Notes under the pieces: generated by a model
The model's input: the letters and a program-made list of their open reading frames with translations, nothing else
Databases searched by the model: none
Told to the model about the DNA's origin: nothing
Assembly (NCBI GenBank): GCA_961205875.1
Contig: OY540810.1
Span: 15,748,001 to 15,812,000, forward strand
Length of the DNA stretch: 64,000 bases
Source of the DNA: Sialis fuliginosa
Taxonomy: Eukaryota; Arthropoda; Insecta; Megaloptera; Sialidae
Reading direction: 5' to 3'
In this document: in pieces, positions 1 to 10,772 of the stretch
Layout of the letters: each line of letters begins with the position of its first letter
How positions within the stretch are numbered: the first letter of the stretch is position 1
Position numbers and translations under genes: made by a program

Positions 1-261
1 TAATACATTTGGTGATAATAACAACAGTGTCAGTGGCAGCCCGTCCTTTGTACGGAACACCGCGAGCTTGGATTTCATGATTTAATATGAAAATAATATA
101 ATCATTTGTTATTTTTATACCACGGTGTTAAACAACATGAACACTAGACGATTTTTTTTATTTTTATACATATTAAATTTTATTTATAAATGATTCTTTA
201 TTCTTAGATATAAATAACTTCTATAATTTTGTTTAGAACATAAAAAATGCTAGCTATGAAG

Positions 262-335
262 CTGTAGACGAGATAAGAGTTAGATAAGTCTCGTCTCGAT
301 TTTTGTAACTGAAATCTTATCTCGGTCTCAAATAT
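262..335. repeat. GAGACGAG-rich fragment
   Basis: TAAGTCTCGTCTCGATTTTT and ATCTTATCTCGGTCTC recall the stretches at 30960-31091 and 46425-46510. Together they point to a dispersed element with such ends. Confidence 0.4.
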
Positions 336-1950
336 TTCAACTGACAGTTTTATTTAAATAACTGAAAATTAAGTAAGTTATGATTTTAATTCTTGTATAT
401 ATTTTTTGTATTTGAGTTAATATTTCTGGGCCAAATTGAAGTTTGATGCATGAAATATAACCCAAAATTTTTGTTTTCGATTTCGTTGAGTGTTTATTTT
501 ATAAAGAATTGAATAAAAAGTTGAGTTTTTTAATTCGCAGGTCTGTATCTTAATCTGTTCTCGAGATATAGCCTCTGAAAGTTTTAGTTTTTTCAAAATT
601 TTAAAATAAGAAATCAACTATCTAAAAGCAGTGGTGATAATTTTACCTCATAAAATGCATAACATTTACATTACTTTAAATTTATTACCACTACTCTAGA
701 ATATCGAGCAAATTCATAAAAATTCATAACGATTTGACATCTCGCAGATAGTTTTTGTTATTAATTAAATTAACTACTCCTACCGGGTCAGCTGTCAGTA
801 ATTAGTTTTAAAAACATGTTTAATTAAATAATTCGCTATTTTTATATCACAAGTTCTTTTATTTTATTAAACTTAAAGACTTTAGAGATTTTCTTCAGTT
901 GTAGTTTATGGTTTCTTCTACTGTTGTAAGCACTTAAACTCTAAAATCAATATTATTGTTAATTAACTTTTTTATTGAAAATAGTATTTATTTATGTATT
1001 ATGCATGAATAATATTAAATTATATTTATAATAATATATTATATTTATAATAATATTTTTATGTTTATTTAAAGAATTATAAAAGTTATCATGAACTAAA
1101 CGTTGTACTAATTAGGCTTTTAATTTCATTAAAAAAAAAGAAATAAACGAACCTTTACGGAACAGTACAATTTACCGGTAGATATTTTTGTAGAAAACCT
1201 TGCACCAGTCATTTTCCGGGTATTTTTCATTTTTTTCATTAGTTATACTAATTTTCTTTATAAAAGAAATTAAATACTAACATATTAGTATATATAATAA
1301 TATTAATTGTTAAAGATATATAATCAATGATTTAATTGTTTACTAAACACCGGTTAAGTTAAGTTAGATGACAATTGACCCGATTACGTAAGTTTCGATT
1401 TTTACCACTGCGCGTCACTACCATCGCAACACATATCAATAGAGAATTTTTTTATAATACCAGACATTAAAAATATTTATAATTCTATAATCTTTTTATT
1501 ATCTTATATAAGTTTCCATCAGGATCCAAAATGTTATTTTACAAATTCAATCTATAAAAATAATTAAAGAAATTAATTAAAAAAACGTTGCTATAAAAAA
1601 AAGTAAATTATATTTCTGAATTTAATTTCTTACAACTAAATTCAAATGTAAGAAAATAAATAAACAATTTAAAATAAGAGGTCAGTGTTTTTATTTTCGA
1701 TTCGTTCAAATTCTGTGCAGGACAACAACGAAATTTGCAAATGGGTGCACTTGTAATGGCCATGTCTAGACTACTGGACAGCTATCAGATAGTTGCCTGG
1801 TATCGTATAGTAATGGCTTATTTACAAATATTTTGCTTTAACGGCCCCATCCTCAAAAAGGTAACTGAACTAAATTAGCATAAAAACGACCGTTCGTTTA
1901 TATTTATAAAACTTATGTTACTGGAAAAACGGAGAAACTGTGGTTTCTTA
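336..1950. other. AT-rich spacer
   Basis: Apart from family F (640-770) I see homopolymer runs and short AT palindromes. The 66-codon minus frame at 417 is low-complexity and not credible. Confidence 0.7.
640..770 (+). repeat. Repeat family F, copy 1
   Basis: The segment contains CATAACATTTACATTACTTT and GATTTGACATCTCGCAGATAG, also found at 4600-4690 and inverted at 40910-41010. Short and of unknown type. Confidence 0.55.
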
Positions 1951-1994
1951 GTCACTTAAACTAAAAATACACTTTAACCACAATAAAACAATGT

Positions 1995-2040
1995 CACTCG
2001 ACACGTGTTTTGACTTCACATGAAGTCCTCATCAGGAGCC
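1995..2040 (-). ncRNA. Hammerhead ribozyme-like motif, left arm
   Basis: Minus strand: CTGATGA is followed by a 6-bp hairpin GACTTC/GAAGTC (loop ATGT), then AAA, then the palindrome ACACGTGT and C. Stem I would pair GCTC just before the core with GAGT just after the cleavage position. The order and elements fit a type I hammerhead with a minimal stem III. The invariant G before the two A residues is A here, so this copy is probably inactive. Confidence 0.5.
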
Positions 2041-2600
2041 AAACAGTTCAAACTTATATTTATACTAAAAGGACTTATCTTGCTACAATGATTCAGATCA
2101 ATTAACTGCAAAGTCTAGAAGGACTGAAGCTGGGATAAGTCCGGTAACACTATTAACACAATATCCCTTATACCCGGCCCCCCCACTTGTCAAGATCTGC
2201 GATTATCGGCCCATCAGCAACATCCCAATCCTTCTTGTACTCCCGTCAGCATAAAAATAAAATAAATAATACACATAAATACGACACAATCAACAAAAAC
2301 TTATACACATACAACTGAGGGAAAAAATCCTAGTCTTATCTCTCTAAGCTTTCTGCTGCGTCTAATTGATTATTATTATTTATTTACCATACAACATATA
2401 TAAGAAATTTAAAACTAATTAAAACATGCAGTATTGATAATATAATCAATTAGACGCAGTAGAAAGCTTAGAAATCTTGAGAGATATGTAAGACTAAGAT
2501 TTTTATTAATAGTTGTACTGAACCTATCACAGTTTCAGTCTTTCTAGACCTTGCAATCGATTGGTCTGAATCATTGAAGCGAGATAAGCCTATATCAGTC

Positions 2601-2645
2601 TGGAACTGTTAGACTTCTTGTGAAGTCGAAACACGTGTCGAGTGA
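2601..2645 (+). ncRNA. Hammerhead ribozyme-like motif, right arm
   Basis: Plus strand: the stem GACTTC/GAAGTC (loop TTGT) is followed by an intact GAA, then ACACGTGT and C, then GAGTG. Here the GAA part is intact, but the CTGATGA part is mutated to CTGTTAG. The two arms have lost complementary parts of the core. Confidence 0.45.
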
Positions 2646-2735
2646 CATTGTTTTATTGTGGTTAAGGTGTATATTTAATTTAAGTGAAAACTTGTGTTGA
2701 TACTCCTGCTACGTATACACACGTGATAAAAACAA

Positions 2736-2796
2736 CCAGCGCTTTCAAGAGAACTCTGAAGATGTCCACTTACAATGTGCGTCGAAACGCTGGCCG
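2736..2796 (+). ncRNA. Third, degenerate hammerhead-like motif
   Basis: CTGAAGA (2756-2762) fits the CTGANGA core and is followed 21 nt later by GAAA (2784-2787). CCAGCG at 2736 and CGCTGG at 2788 could pair. Stem II is poorly paired, so this is a weak candidate. It lies just outside the 1951-2692 inverted repeat. Confidence 0.3.
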
Positions 2797-2799
2797 ATA

Positions 2800-3837
2800 G
2801 AACGACCAAACCGATACGGTGTATACCCAGAACCCAAGATCCACACAGTGAGAATGTTGGTTCGGTATGTAATTAAATAGAATAATCAGGGATAGCCAAT
2901 CACAAATGAAAATAGAACGGCGCTGTACTATATTTACCTACCCCATCGATTTGAAGTTAATGTAATAATAATACATTATTTGCACATAGACCAATTATGG
3001 TAAACAAAACGTCATACATCAAAAGTTAAACACATAAATAAATAAATACAGTGCAGTGTAGTATTTACTAATGAATTACATATGTTCAAAAGTACTAGGG
3101 GTAATAGAAATAAAATTCACAATAAGAACTTTCTGAGATATAAACTAGTTAGTAGGTACAGGTAGTAAATAAAATATTTAAAGCTTTCAATAGATGGAAA
3201 ACTACTACGATTACTTGGAAAATAAACTGCCCTGGTCATGATTCAGAAGAAATTACATAAGTTAACATTTTCTGCTAAGAAATTGAATATAAACTACATT
3301 ATATTAATTGTTGTTTTTGTTAATGTTTGAGATGATATATTTTAATTATATTCTGTGACTATTTTATGTGTATAATTTTTTTATTAAAAAAAAATGTTTT
3401 GTCAAAGGCTTCCTATTTATTTGATTTTCAACAATTTAACACGTTTTAGATATTATTATTTCTATTCATATATTTAATTGAAAGCTTTTATTTTCAGATT
3501 AAAAAATATTAGATTATTCATATTATGAAAATTATTTTTAAATAAAAACTTAAATTATTATTTTTTGGTTAATTCATAAAAGATACAAAAAAAAATAGGA
3601 CATAAATTATAGAAAATAACGTTCTCTACAACTTTTATTATTAACATTTTTTTCTGTTATAAACCATTTGAAATAAAATTAAAGAAAATGATTACAACAA
3701 AAATTATAGATAATAATATTCTCTATTACTTGTATCTCAAACATTTTTTTCTAATACGTACCGTTTAAAAAATAATTCGAAAAATTCAAAAATTAAATAA
3801 AATCGATTATTTCCTAAAAAATTTTGTAAGTCTCGCC
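2800..3837. other. AT-rich spacer
   Basis: No frames, no repeats that I can match elsewhere, only A/T runs. Confidence 0.7.
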
Positions 3838-4020
3838 GTATTAGCTGTAGACTGTTCACAGACACATAGACATACACACAGACATCATTGAGATAAAGGT
3901 CGTTCGTGATTCAGGGACCCTCAATACGAGTAATTCCGTTAAAATCTCGAGTTCGAAATTTTTCATGATCACTATACCAGTACATTTCATGTATGTACAT
4001 TATTGTACATATGTATAAAA
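3838..4020 (+). repeat. Interspersed repeat family A, 3' part
   Basis: The segment has CAGACACATAGACATACACA, GACATCATTGAG, the phrase GATTCAGGGACCCTC, ATTCCGTTAAAATCTCGAGT and a terminal palindromic TACATTTCATGTATGTACAT. The same ordered blocks recur at least nine times in this window (8990, 14478, 18540, 19850, 21140, 34060, 37145, 37500 and 37790). Family type unknown; no coding capacity. Confidence 0.7.
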
Positions 4021-4599
4021 AGTAAAAATAATACTGTTATTGCTTTCACCCCGGTATTGAATTTACCCTACATAGTTTAAAATTTAAAATTCACTACCAT
4101 GTAAACTTATTTTAATATACATATTTAATTTAATATATTAATAATTTAATAATATTTAATTCACAGAATGTATTTTATTAAGACTAAAAATAAATCCCCC
4201 CCCTCTATAAAAATCACTTTTAAAATGACAAGAACATTAAATACGTCTGGGAAATTTCAAGATAAAACATAATGCACAAAGTTTAATATTTCTTCAGCAA
4301 CTTACAGTAATGTCCATAATAATAATAGTAACTTTAGCATATTTCAGGTGTTTAACATTCAGCATCCACATCAGACCACATATGGAAATTAGTTTAGAAC
4401 ATGTCCTTCAAACTTTACTCACATTACTTTTAAAATATACTATATATACTTCTTTATTTATAAAATGTGTTTTATATGAGTTTATTGACATTAAATTTAA
4501 ATAGATAGATTGGTCAAGTCAAATACTAGAATCGTGTTCGGTATTTTAAAGTTAATGTTCTCGAGCAAAAGTTAAGCTAACGCTATTTGCAGAATGGTA

Positions 4600-4690
4600 C
4601 ATAGCAGTAAATACATAACATTTACATTATTATACTAAATTTATAACAATTTGACACCTCGCAGATAGAATTAATTAGCTTAGCTTTTGT
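4600..4690 (+). repeat. Repeat family F, copy 2
   Basis: ACATAACATTTACATTATTA, then CAATTTGACACCTCGCAGAT; ordered as in the 640-770 copy. Confidence 0.55.
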
Positions 4691-4983
4691 TCTAGAGCAA
4701 ATTCTTTATGATACCGACTGGAACATTTCAAAGGTCAAAACGACGGAACCGATTTTTCTAAACAACAGTTAAATTAGAGATGCATAAAATAACCCATATC
4801 TTTTTTTATGTATAGAACTATCTGTTGTTGCAAGCCTACTTCTGTGTTAAATCCACGTCGAGCTTAAGTTCCCAAAATTATATAATATATTATCAAGTAA
4901 TTATCATATGCATCACTGAAGTTTCAAAGCAGGTGTTATAGATGGCGTTACTGTCTCAGAGTCGGTAAATTAGTTACTCTGTA

Positions 4984-5186
4984 AGATCTAAAAGTGGCAT
5001 ATGTTAGTGAGCATAAGTAGGTACTTACAATTTCTCAATAATACAATATACACATATCTAATTTTAGATCTAATTTGATCTATGTAGATCTACAATATTT
5101 CTCAGTTATCTTAGTTTCTTAGATCTAAGTGAAAAATGATCAAATTAAATTTTAGATCTGCATAAATTAAATATATCCGTAGATCT
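4984..5186. repeat. Cluster of AGATCT palindromes
   Basis: AGATCT occurs at 4984, 5066, 5086, 5121, 5154 and 5181, five of them within 121 bp, mostly as TAGATCTA. GATCTAATTTGATC and GATCAAATTAAATTTTAGATC can pair with one another. It could be a degenerate short tandem or palindromic repeat or a set of protein-binding sites. Confidence 0.7.
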
Positions 5187-5929
5187 AACTATACCAATCA
5201 ATTTTATGGAACATGTATTTTTTATACGTACTCTTACACGGTCATTTAAGGGGTAAAACCCACCTTCAAAATTTACGAAATTTTCGATTTTTCTCTATAC
5301 CTACCTACCGCAAAAATTGTGCATCCTAGAAAAAAGGTATCCCTTAGAATTGATTGAACTAGAAGTGTGCTAAATTGCACCAAAATCTGCGAGGAACACC
5401 TCACAAGGTTAAAAACTGTAATCTTAATTAATATGAAGACCAAACATACAATTAGTTTTTTTGGGGTATAGTAATTCTAACAAATAGTAGTCTTAAAAAA
5501 ATTCGTAACTAGAACGTAAAAATAATTACTTTTATCGTATATACAGGTATCAAAAATGATTTTTTCGAAAATACCTCTTGATCTATTAATTATTTCACAA
5601 ATATTCAAATATAAAGATAATAAAATTCTCTATTAAAATATTCAATAAATGGTTTTTGCATAACGTAGCTCAAAAATCTAAAACAATGAAATTATGGTTT
5701 GATGTACCTTCATTAAAATAAAAGGTACCAACATATATTTCAAACTAACCTCATTTTATTCCTCAAATATCCAATTACCAATATTTAAAACAATATATCT
5801 CACACACATTCGTTTTACTATTTAAATTATGGTTTTTGCTAGTTTGACAACATTATTCGTTAGTTTTCAAGCTTGTTGAAAGGATATAAATACAAACATA
5901 AAACTTTTACGAATTTCTATCCTCGTCTC

Positions 5930-6110
5930 TGTCGTTGTGTTACGAAGAGAGAGAGAGAGAGAGATACAACGTATCCAATTCTGCAGCGTCAGTGCATGGT
6001 GTATCTAATTTAATTTTATCTTTATTGGTACTCGGGCGGCGCACGATGTAGGGCGGCTCTTCTCTTCCTCTAATCTTGGCTTAACAGAATGGAGCACGCT
6101 TAATTTTGGA
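5930..6110 (+). promoter_or_regulatory. Possible core promoter (weak)
   Basis: An (AG)n tract, which can act as a GAGA-type element, is followed by GCGTCAGTGC near 5986-5996 (insect initiator consensus TCAGT) and a locally GC-richer stretch with GGGCGGCGCACG. No TATA box or ORF supports it. It could equally be unrelated unique sequence. Confidence 0.2.
5946..5964. repeat. (AG)n microsatellite
   Basis: An uninterrupted AG run just upstream of a possible initiator (see 5930-6110). Confidence 0.95.
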
Positions 6111-6879
6111 TTATGAGTTAACTAATGATCTTTGAGTGTTTTCGAAACGATTATTTCTTATTCTGCTTTTGTGAATGTATTAATATATTTAAGTATGTTA
6201 ATTAATTTCTATAGTAATTTAGAAAGATCTAATTAATTTAACAGAAATCTATTGGAATATCATAAGGGCGTGTCCAGCCTAACTGCTACTTTTACTGACC
6301 TTTTTGATTTATTTATTTTTTGCGTAAAAAGTTCACTTCTTGATAAATTGACGCCTAAATGATAAGAAAAAATAAAAAAGAACACCTTTTTCATTATTAC
6401 ACTATTATTATTTTTAAAATCGCTGAACATTTAACAACTCCAAGCAATGAAGTAAAAATTATCTATATCAATCGTGTGTAACGCCCGTTACACTTATCAT
6501 AAATCATCAAAAATAGATAAACACACAATCTAGCTTCACTTTTATGTTTACATCTGCCTACATTAATAAAGTCATAGTATACAATAAACAAATAAATGAA
6601 ATAAGAGATTTACCTGATTTAATAAATTAGCTTAAATAACCTTCCGAAATTTTTAACGCCTGTTACAGGTACTTATGAGTACTTTACAAACCTAATAATA
6701 AATGTACAAAATTTACCATTCAACATAGTGAAGTTAATAAAAAATCAGTTCCTTTCCAAGTGTTATTTCATATTATAAATTTATATTAATATCAAAAATA
6801 TGGTTTTGATTAGCATAAACTTGTAAAATCCATTCCATGGACTTGCCCATAAGTAAGATTGGTTTTGACTACACTTTTT

Positions 6880-7190
6880 TCAAAAATCAAGGAATTCCGT
6901 TATACTGAATTATTCATCTATGAGCTGTTTAAAAAAGTAGGCTTCTTCATTGAAATTTCAGTGTGTAAAGTAGTACTTTTGCGCTCGCCGTGCGTAAAAG
7001 TTACTTTTACGCACGTCGTGCGCAAAAGTGTTTACTGTTTTCATAGTAAAACATACATTTTTTTTCCGATTAATGAATTTTATTATAGTATTAAACAAAT
7101 TACTAAAATTTAAGCACTATAATAAAATTAAATAAATTATAAACAATACTTTAAGGTTTTTTTCTTGGCACAATTCATGGTATTATGTAT
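6880..7190 (-). repeat. Repeat family C with GC palindrome, inverted copy
   Basis: This segment is the reverse complement of 20600-20960. Its centre is a GC-rich palindrome, GTGCGTAAAAGTTACTTTTACGCAC (split around 7000), set in AT-rich arms such as TTACTAAAATTTAAGCAC. The 84-codon frame starting at 6859 spans it and is not credible as a gene. Confidence 0.75.
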
Positions 7191-7492
7191 TTTTCATATA
7201 TTATAGATTTTGCAGATAGAAAATTTAAAATTACAGAATTTTCAGCTTCTGTGTGGTGCACACTTATGTTCTTTCTCAGTATCATCACTTATCCATCTTA
7301 TATTATAGAATAACAAATTAAGGAACACATTTTAATGAAAATAGAACTGTCAAAAATGTTGTCCAAAGCTTACTTGAGTTGAATTTTAATATTAATATAG
7401 CAAAGTACAAAGTATATAAATTAATTATTATATTATATTATTGTTAATATTATATAATAAATAGGGTTGTAAAAAAATATTGTGTGCACCTC

Positions 7493-7595
7493 GGGTGTAA
7501 AATGCGTTTTTCGCACTCGTGTGATTGTTAGTCTCGACTGGCGCCTCGACTAACAAACATTCCCACTCGTGCGAAAAACAACTACTTTACACCCT
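7493..7595. repeat. 103-bp palindrome (GGGTGTAAA ends)
   Basis: GGGTGTAAA, CGTTTTTCGCACTCGTG and TTGTTAGTC on the left are inverted on the right as GACTAACAA, CACTCGTGCGAAAAACAA and TTTACACCC, around a CTCGACTGGCGCCTC centre. It is related in style to family C (both have AGTAGTTG/TTTACAC next to CGTGCG). Confidence 0.75.
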
Positions 7596-8381
7596 AGATA
7601 CACAAATAACCATTTTTTTTTCGATTTTTTAAATTTGTTAAACAGAGATTTTAATAATAACAAAATGCATACATATTTAAATTCCATGAATTGTAAGCTT
7701 TTATCTGATACCCCACTCGCCGGGATTGAATAGAAAAACATATTTGGCAACTCACTCTCCTTCTTAGATAAAACCAAAAAATGTAATTTTATAACTGAAT
7801 AATGTCAAACAGTTCAGTCGCTAGAAGGCTATAAAAAGTAGATACTGTTTCTTCCGATATCTTAACAAAAGCTCTCCTATTTCTTTATAATGATTTTCAA
7901 TTAGTTCAACCCAACTAAAAATAAATAAAAAATAAAACGGTAGGTACACTAAAATACAACATTAACAGAACATTTCATTATATACACCTAAAACAAAACA
8001 TTTTGTTTACCGGTTGTACGTGTTTTAATATTAGCACAGACAATAAGAACACACGCTTTAATATCAACAGTAGAACAGTTTTCAAATAATAAACCGTAAA
8101 TTCCTTGACTTGGTACAACAATAAAGGGGCAAAAAATAAACACAGATTTACACGGCGGGTAACTGTTTTTATGATAGCAATATTAAAAAAGAGTATCACG
8201 TTCATTGCGTTGAAATTCGACCACACGATACTTTGATGTAGTGTAAAGTATAAAGAGAAGAAAAACCAATACACAATCACGAACACAACTGTTATACTTT
8301 AGATCAATTGAGAAATATCTTACAAGGGATCGCAAAATTACAACAAAATATCTGCCTTGGGAACTACGGGACTTTCTTATA

Positions 8382-8401
8382 CCTAACCTAACCTAACCTA
8401 A
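8382..8401. repeat. Four CCTAA units (interstitial TTAGG-like)
   Basis: Four perfect CCTAA units match the insect telomeric unit TTAGG. They directly follow CTTTCTTATA, which resembles a family A end. CTTATACCTAACCTAA recurs near 29005, so the motif may belong to a mobile element rather than a telomere. Confidence 0.6.
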
Positions 8402-8689
8402 CAGTGAATTGTATACGTGATTCTTTGTTTATTAAAACATTTCTAACAAACTAACAAGAAAGAACAAAATGAATAATTTTATATTTATATAACAAGTGAT
8501 TTTTTTTAACGTAATCACCGGAAACGGATGTTAACTCTTGTAAATTTTTGGATTTTTGAATTATTTTTGAAATAAGAAAAAAATGTTTTAGATAAGAAAT
8601 GTCGAGTATGTTATTATCTATAATTTATTCCCCATACATTTTTTTCCAACATTTATGATTTAACCAGAAAGAATTTTTTTATGTAATTA

Positions 8690-9293
8690 TTTAGATTCAC
8701 CTACACAGTTCACTCTTAGTATTACGTATAAGAAAGTCCCATGTTACCTACGGCAAATACACACACTGTTCAATCTCTGTAATACTTATAAGAAAGTCCC
8801 ATGACACTCATGGCAGATATTTATCCTCTGTTATGAACCATTTGAATTATAATAAAAATTTTTTTTCAAAAATTCGTTTTTACAAAAAAATGAATAGAAC
8901 ATAAATTATAGATATAGATATTACCTACATTTTTTAACTTGACTATTTTTCTCTATTTCGCACTGTTTCAAAGTAATTCGAAAAATTAAAAAATCGACGT
9001 AGGTAAACATCCGTATCCGGTTGAAGGATCGTTTTCAAAAATAGGACGTTTTCTTCCCAGCCAAAAATTAATCTTAAATATAAAATATCACCCTTCTACA
9101 ATTTGTCGTATTTGAGTTACAGCGCTTACAGACAGACAGAAGGACACACAGACATCATGGCGAAAATAGTCAGAATGGATTCAGGGAAGGTCAAAATAGA
9201 TAATTCCGTCAAAATCCGGAGTTCGAAAAAAATCGGCTTCACTATACTTACTTATACCAATGTATATTTCATATACATGGTATAAGAAAGTAA
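8690..9293 (+). repeat. Family A, longest plus-strand copy
   Basis: The copy includes TATAAGAAAGTCCCATG twice (near 8727 and 8787), TCGTTTTCAAAAATAGGACG, ACAGACAGACAGAAGGACAC, ATGGATTCAGGGAAGGTCAA, ATTCCGTCAAAATCCGGAGT, and ends ATGGTATAAGAAAGTAAAA. Ends carrying TATAAGAAAGT suggest termini. The 60-codon frame at 9103 is a by-product. Confidence 0.7.
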
Positions 9294-9430
9294 AATATAC
9301 AGTTTATTGCAATAGGAAATTTAACATTGGGTGAATTATAAATGTTGTAGTAGCCTATGTACAAATATAATGACGTGTATTTGTGTATTTAGAAATGCCG
9401 TCGCACAGTGGGTTTAAATTACAAAATTTT

Positions 9431-10091
9431 GCGCGAAATTTCGCTTCAAGCAAATTTTAAAACAATTTGAACTTAGTCGGTCTCATTTGAAAACTAAGTA
9501 TAGTTGTAATTTATGAATTTATGAAAATTACTCCAAGAATAGTATTTTTACCCTCTTAATTACTCTTTCACCCCCTTAAATCTGATTAAACGATAAATTC
9601 GAAAATTAATAAATCGGGTTATAAATACTGTACAAAAATAAATTTTTAATTTGCTAGTACTGTTATAATATGTACCTATGTATGTGCAAATCTTTGTGAA
9701 CATTTCTACAGAATGAGTCGATAGTGTGAATTTCTTTGATATCTTCTCTCTTTTAACAATAAGAGATAGAGACAAAATTCAAATTTTATATGATACTCTT
9801 ATTATAAATGCAGATAGTAAAATTTGATTTCTACCTTATTTTAAATTAATTTAATACGTAATTCATGAGACCAAAAAATGTATTTGTTAATGATATTAGG
9901 TATAGAACATATTATGCAAAAATTTATTATCTAAACGTTTAATCAGATTTAAGGGGGCGAAAAAGTAATTAGGAAGGTAAATATACTATTCTTAGGGGCA
10001 ATTTTCTTAAACTACAACTACTTAGTTTTCAAATGAGATCGACTACATTCAAATTGGTTGAAAATTGGCTTGAAGCGAAATTTCGGCCGCC
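9431..10091. mobile_element. Foldback (long inverted repeat) element
   Basis: The left arm (about 9431-9600) begins GCGCGAAATTTCGCTTCAAG. The right arm (about 9938-10091) ends with its inverted counterpart, CTTGAAGCGAAATTTCGG. Shared internal blocks include CTTAGTTTTCAAATGAGA and the CCCCCTTAAATCTGATTAAA block. Arms are about 150-170 bp with a ~330-bp AT-rich centre. No coding capacity is visible. It sits inside the 9298-11213 element. Confidence 0.65.
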
Positions 10092-10146
10092 GCCTCGAAT
10101 AAATCCGATAAATTTATAATTTATCAGTTTGTTTCGACACTTATAG

Positions 10147-10763
10147 TACGTCTGGTTCGTGGCAAATAAAGCCAAAACGCTGCACTTTTTGATTGGGGTA
10201 TGCCACTTTCTGTGGTCATATATAAGGTCAAAAGAAAGATTTTCAGATAGGGAGCCACTTTAAAATCCATGTAGAACACTGTTATATCGGCTATTAAAGA
10301 TGGCCCCCACCGTTTTTATTAAATTGGCTGTATCTCAGCTTCTAGTCATCCGATTTCAATTTTTTTTTGTTTATTTTAAAGTTCTTATTAAGAAAATGAT
10401 ATTGGGCACAATAAAAAAGTTTTATCAAAATTGAGTTCGTAAGAAAAGTAAAATTTTCAGATTTTCGAAAATTGTGAGGAACCCTTAAGATTTAGAGAAA
10501 AATGGATAATGACAAAAAATAATCTTCTCAATAAGAACTTTAAAACACACAAAGGAAAATTGAAATCAGACGACTAGGAGCTGAGATACAGCCAATTTAA
10601 TAAAAACGGTGGGGGCCATCTTTAATAGCCGATATAATGGTGTTCTACACGGATTTTAAAGTGGCTCCCTATCTGAAAATTATTCTTTTGACCTTATCTA
10701 TGAGCACAGAAAGTGTCATACCCCAATCAAAAAGTGCAGGGTTTTTTTATGTACCAGACGTAC
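10147..10763. mobile_element. MITE with long terminal inverted repeats, TA target
   Basis: The ends are GTACGTCTGG and CCAGACGTAC, flanked by TA (10145-10146 and 10764-10765), as expected for the Tc1/mariner superfamily. The arms are extended inverted repeats sharing blocks such as TTTTTGATTGGGGTAT, AGATAGGGAGCCACTTTAAA and AAAGATGGCCCCCACCGTTT. The central segment is about 120 bp. The element lies immediately upstream of the mariner relic at 10773, and removing it joins GACACTTA to TCTGAAC. It has probably split the mariner copy. Confidence 0.75.
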
Positions 10764-10772
10764 TATCTGAAC

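Larger units (their letters stand above)
1951..2692. mobile_element. Large inverted repeat with hammerhead-like cores (Penelope-like?)
   Basis: The left arm begins GTCACTTAAACTAAAAATAC at about 1951 and the right arm ends with the inverse near 2692. Matching blocks include ACAATGTCACTCGACACGTG, CAATGATTCAGA, CTAGAAGGACTGAA, and CTTTCTGCTGCGTCTAATTG close to the centre near 2410. The left arm carries about 180 extra bp (near 2140-2325). Each arm holds a hammerhead-like core. Hammerhead ribozymes in inverted terminal repeats are known from Penelope-like retroelements. No reverse transcriptase or GIY-YIG endonuclease is present, so the family is inferred. Confidence 0.6.
4021..5929. other. AT-rich spacer
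   Basis: Holds family F (4600-4690) and the AGATCT cluster. The frame at 4310 is I/L/T-rich chance sequence. TAGATGGCGTTAC near 4940 is a locally GC-richer phrase without known role. Confidence 0.65.
6110..8690. other. AT-rich spacer with small palindromic repeats
   Basis: Contains family C (6880-7190), the 7493-7595 palindrome and the CCTAA run. The minus-strand frames at 7550 and 7978 are F/L/V-rich translations of AT-rich DNA with no domain. Confidence 0.65.

Noticed and set aside
8382-8401. A telomere or chromosome end
   Set aside because: Only four units, embedded in ordinary spacer and next to a TE-like end.
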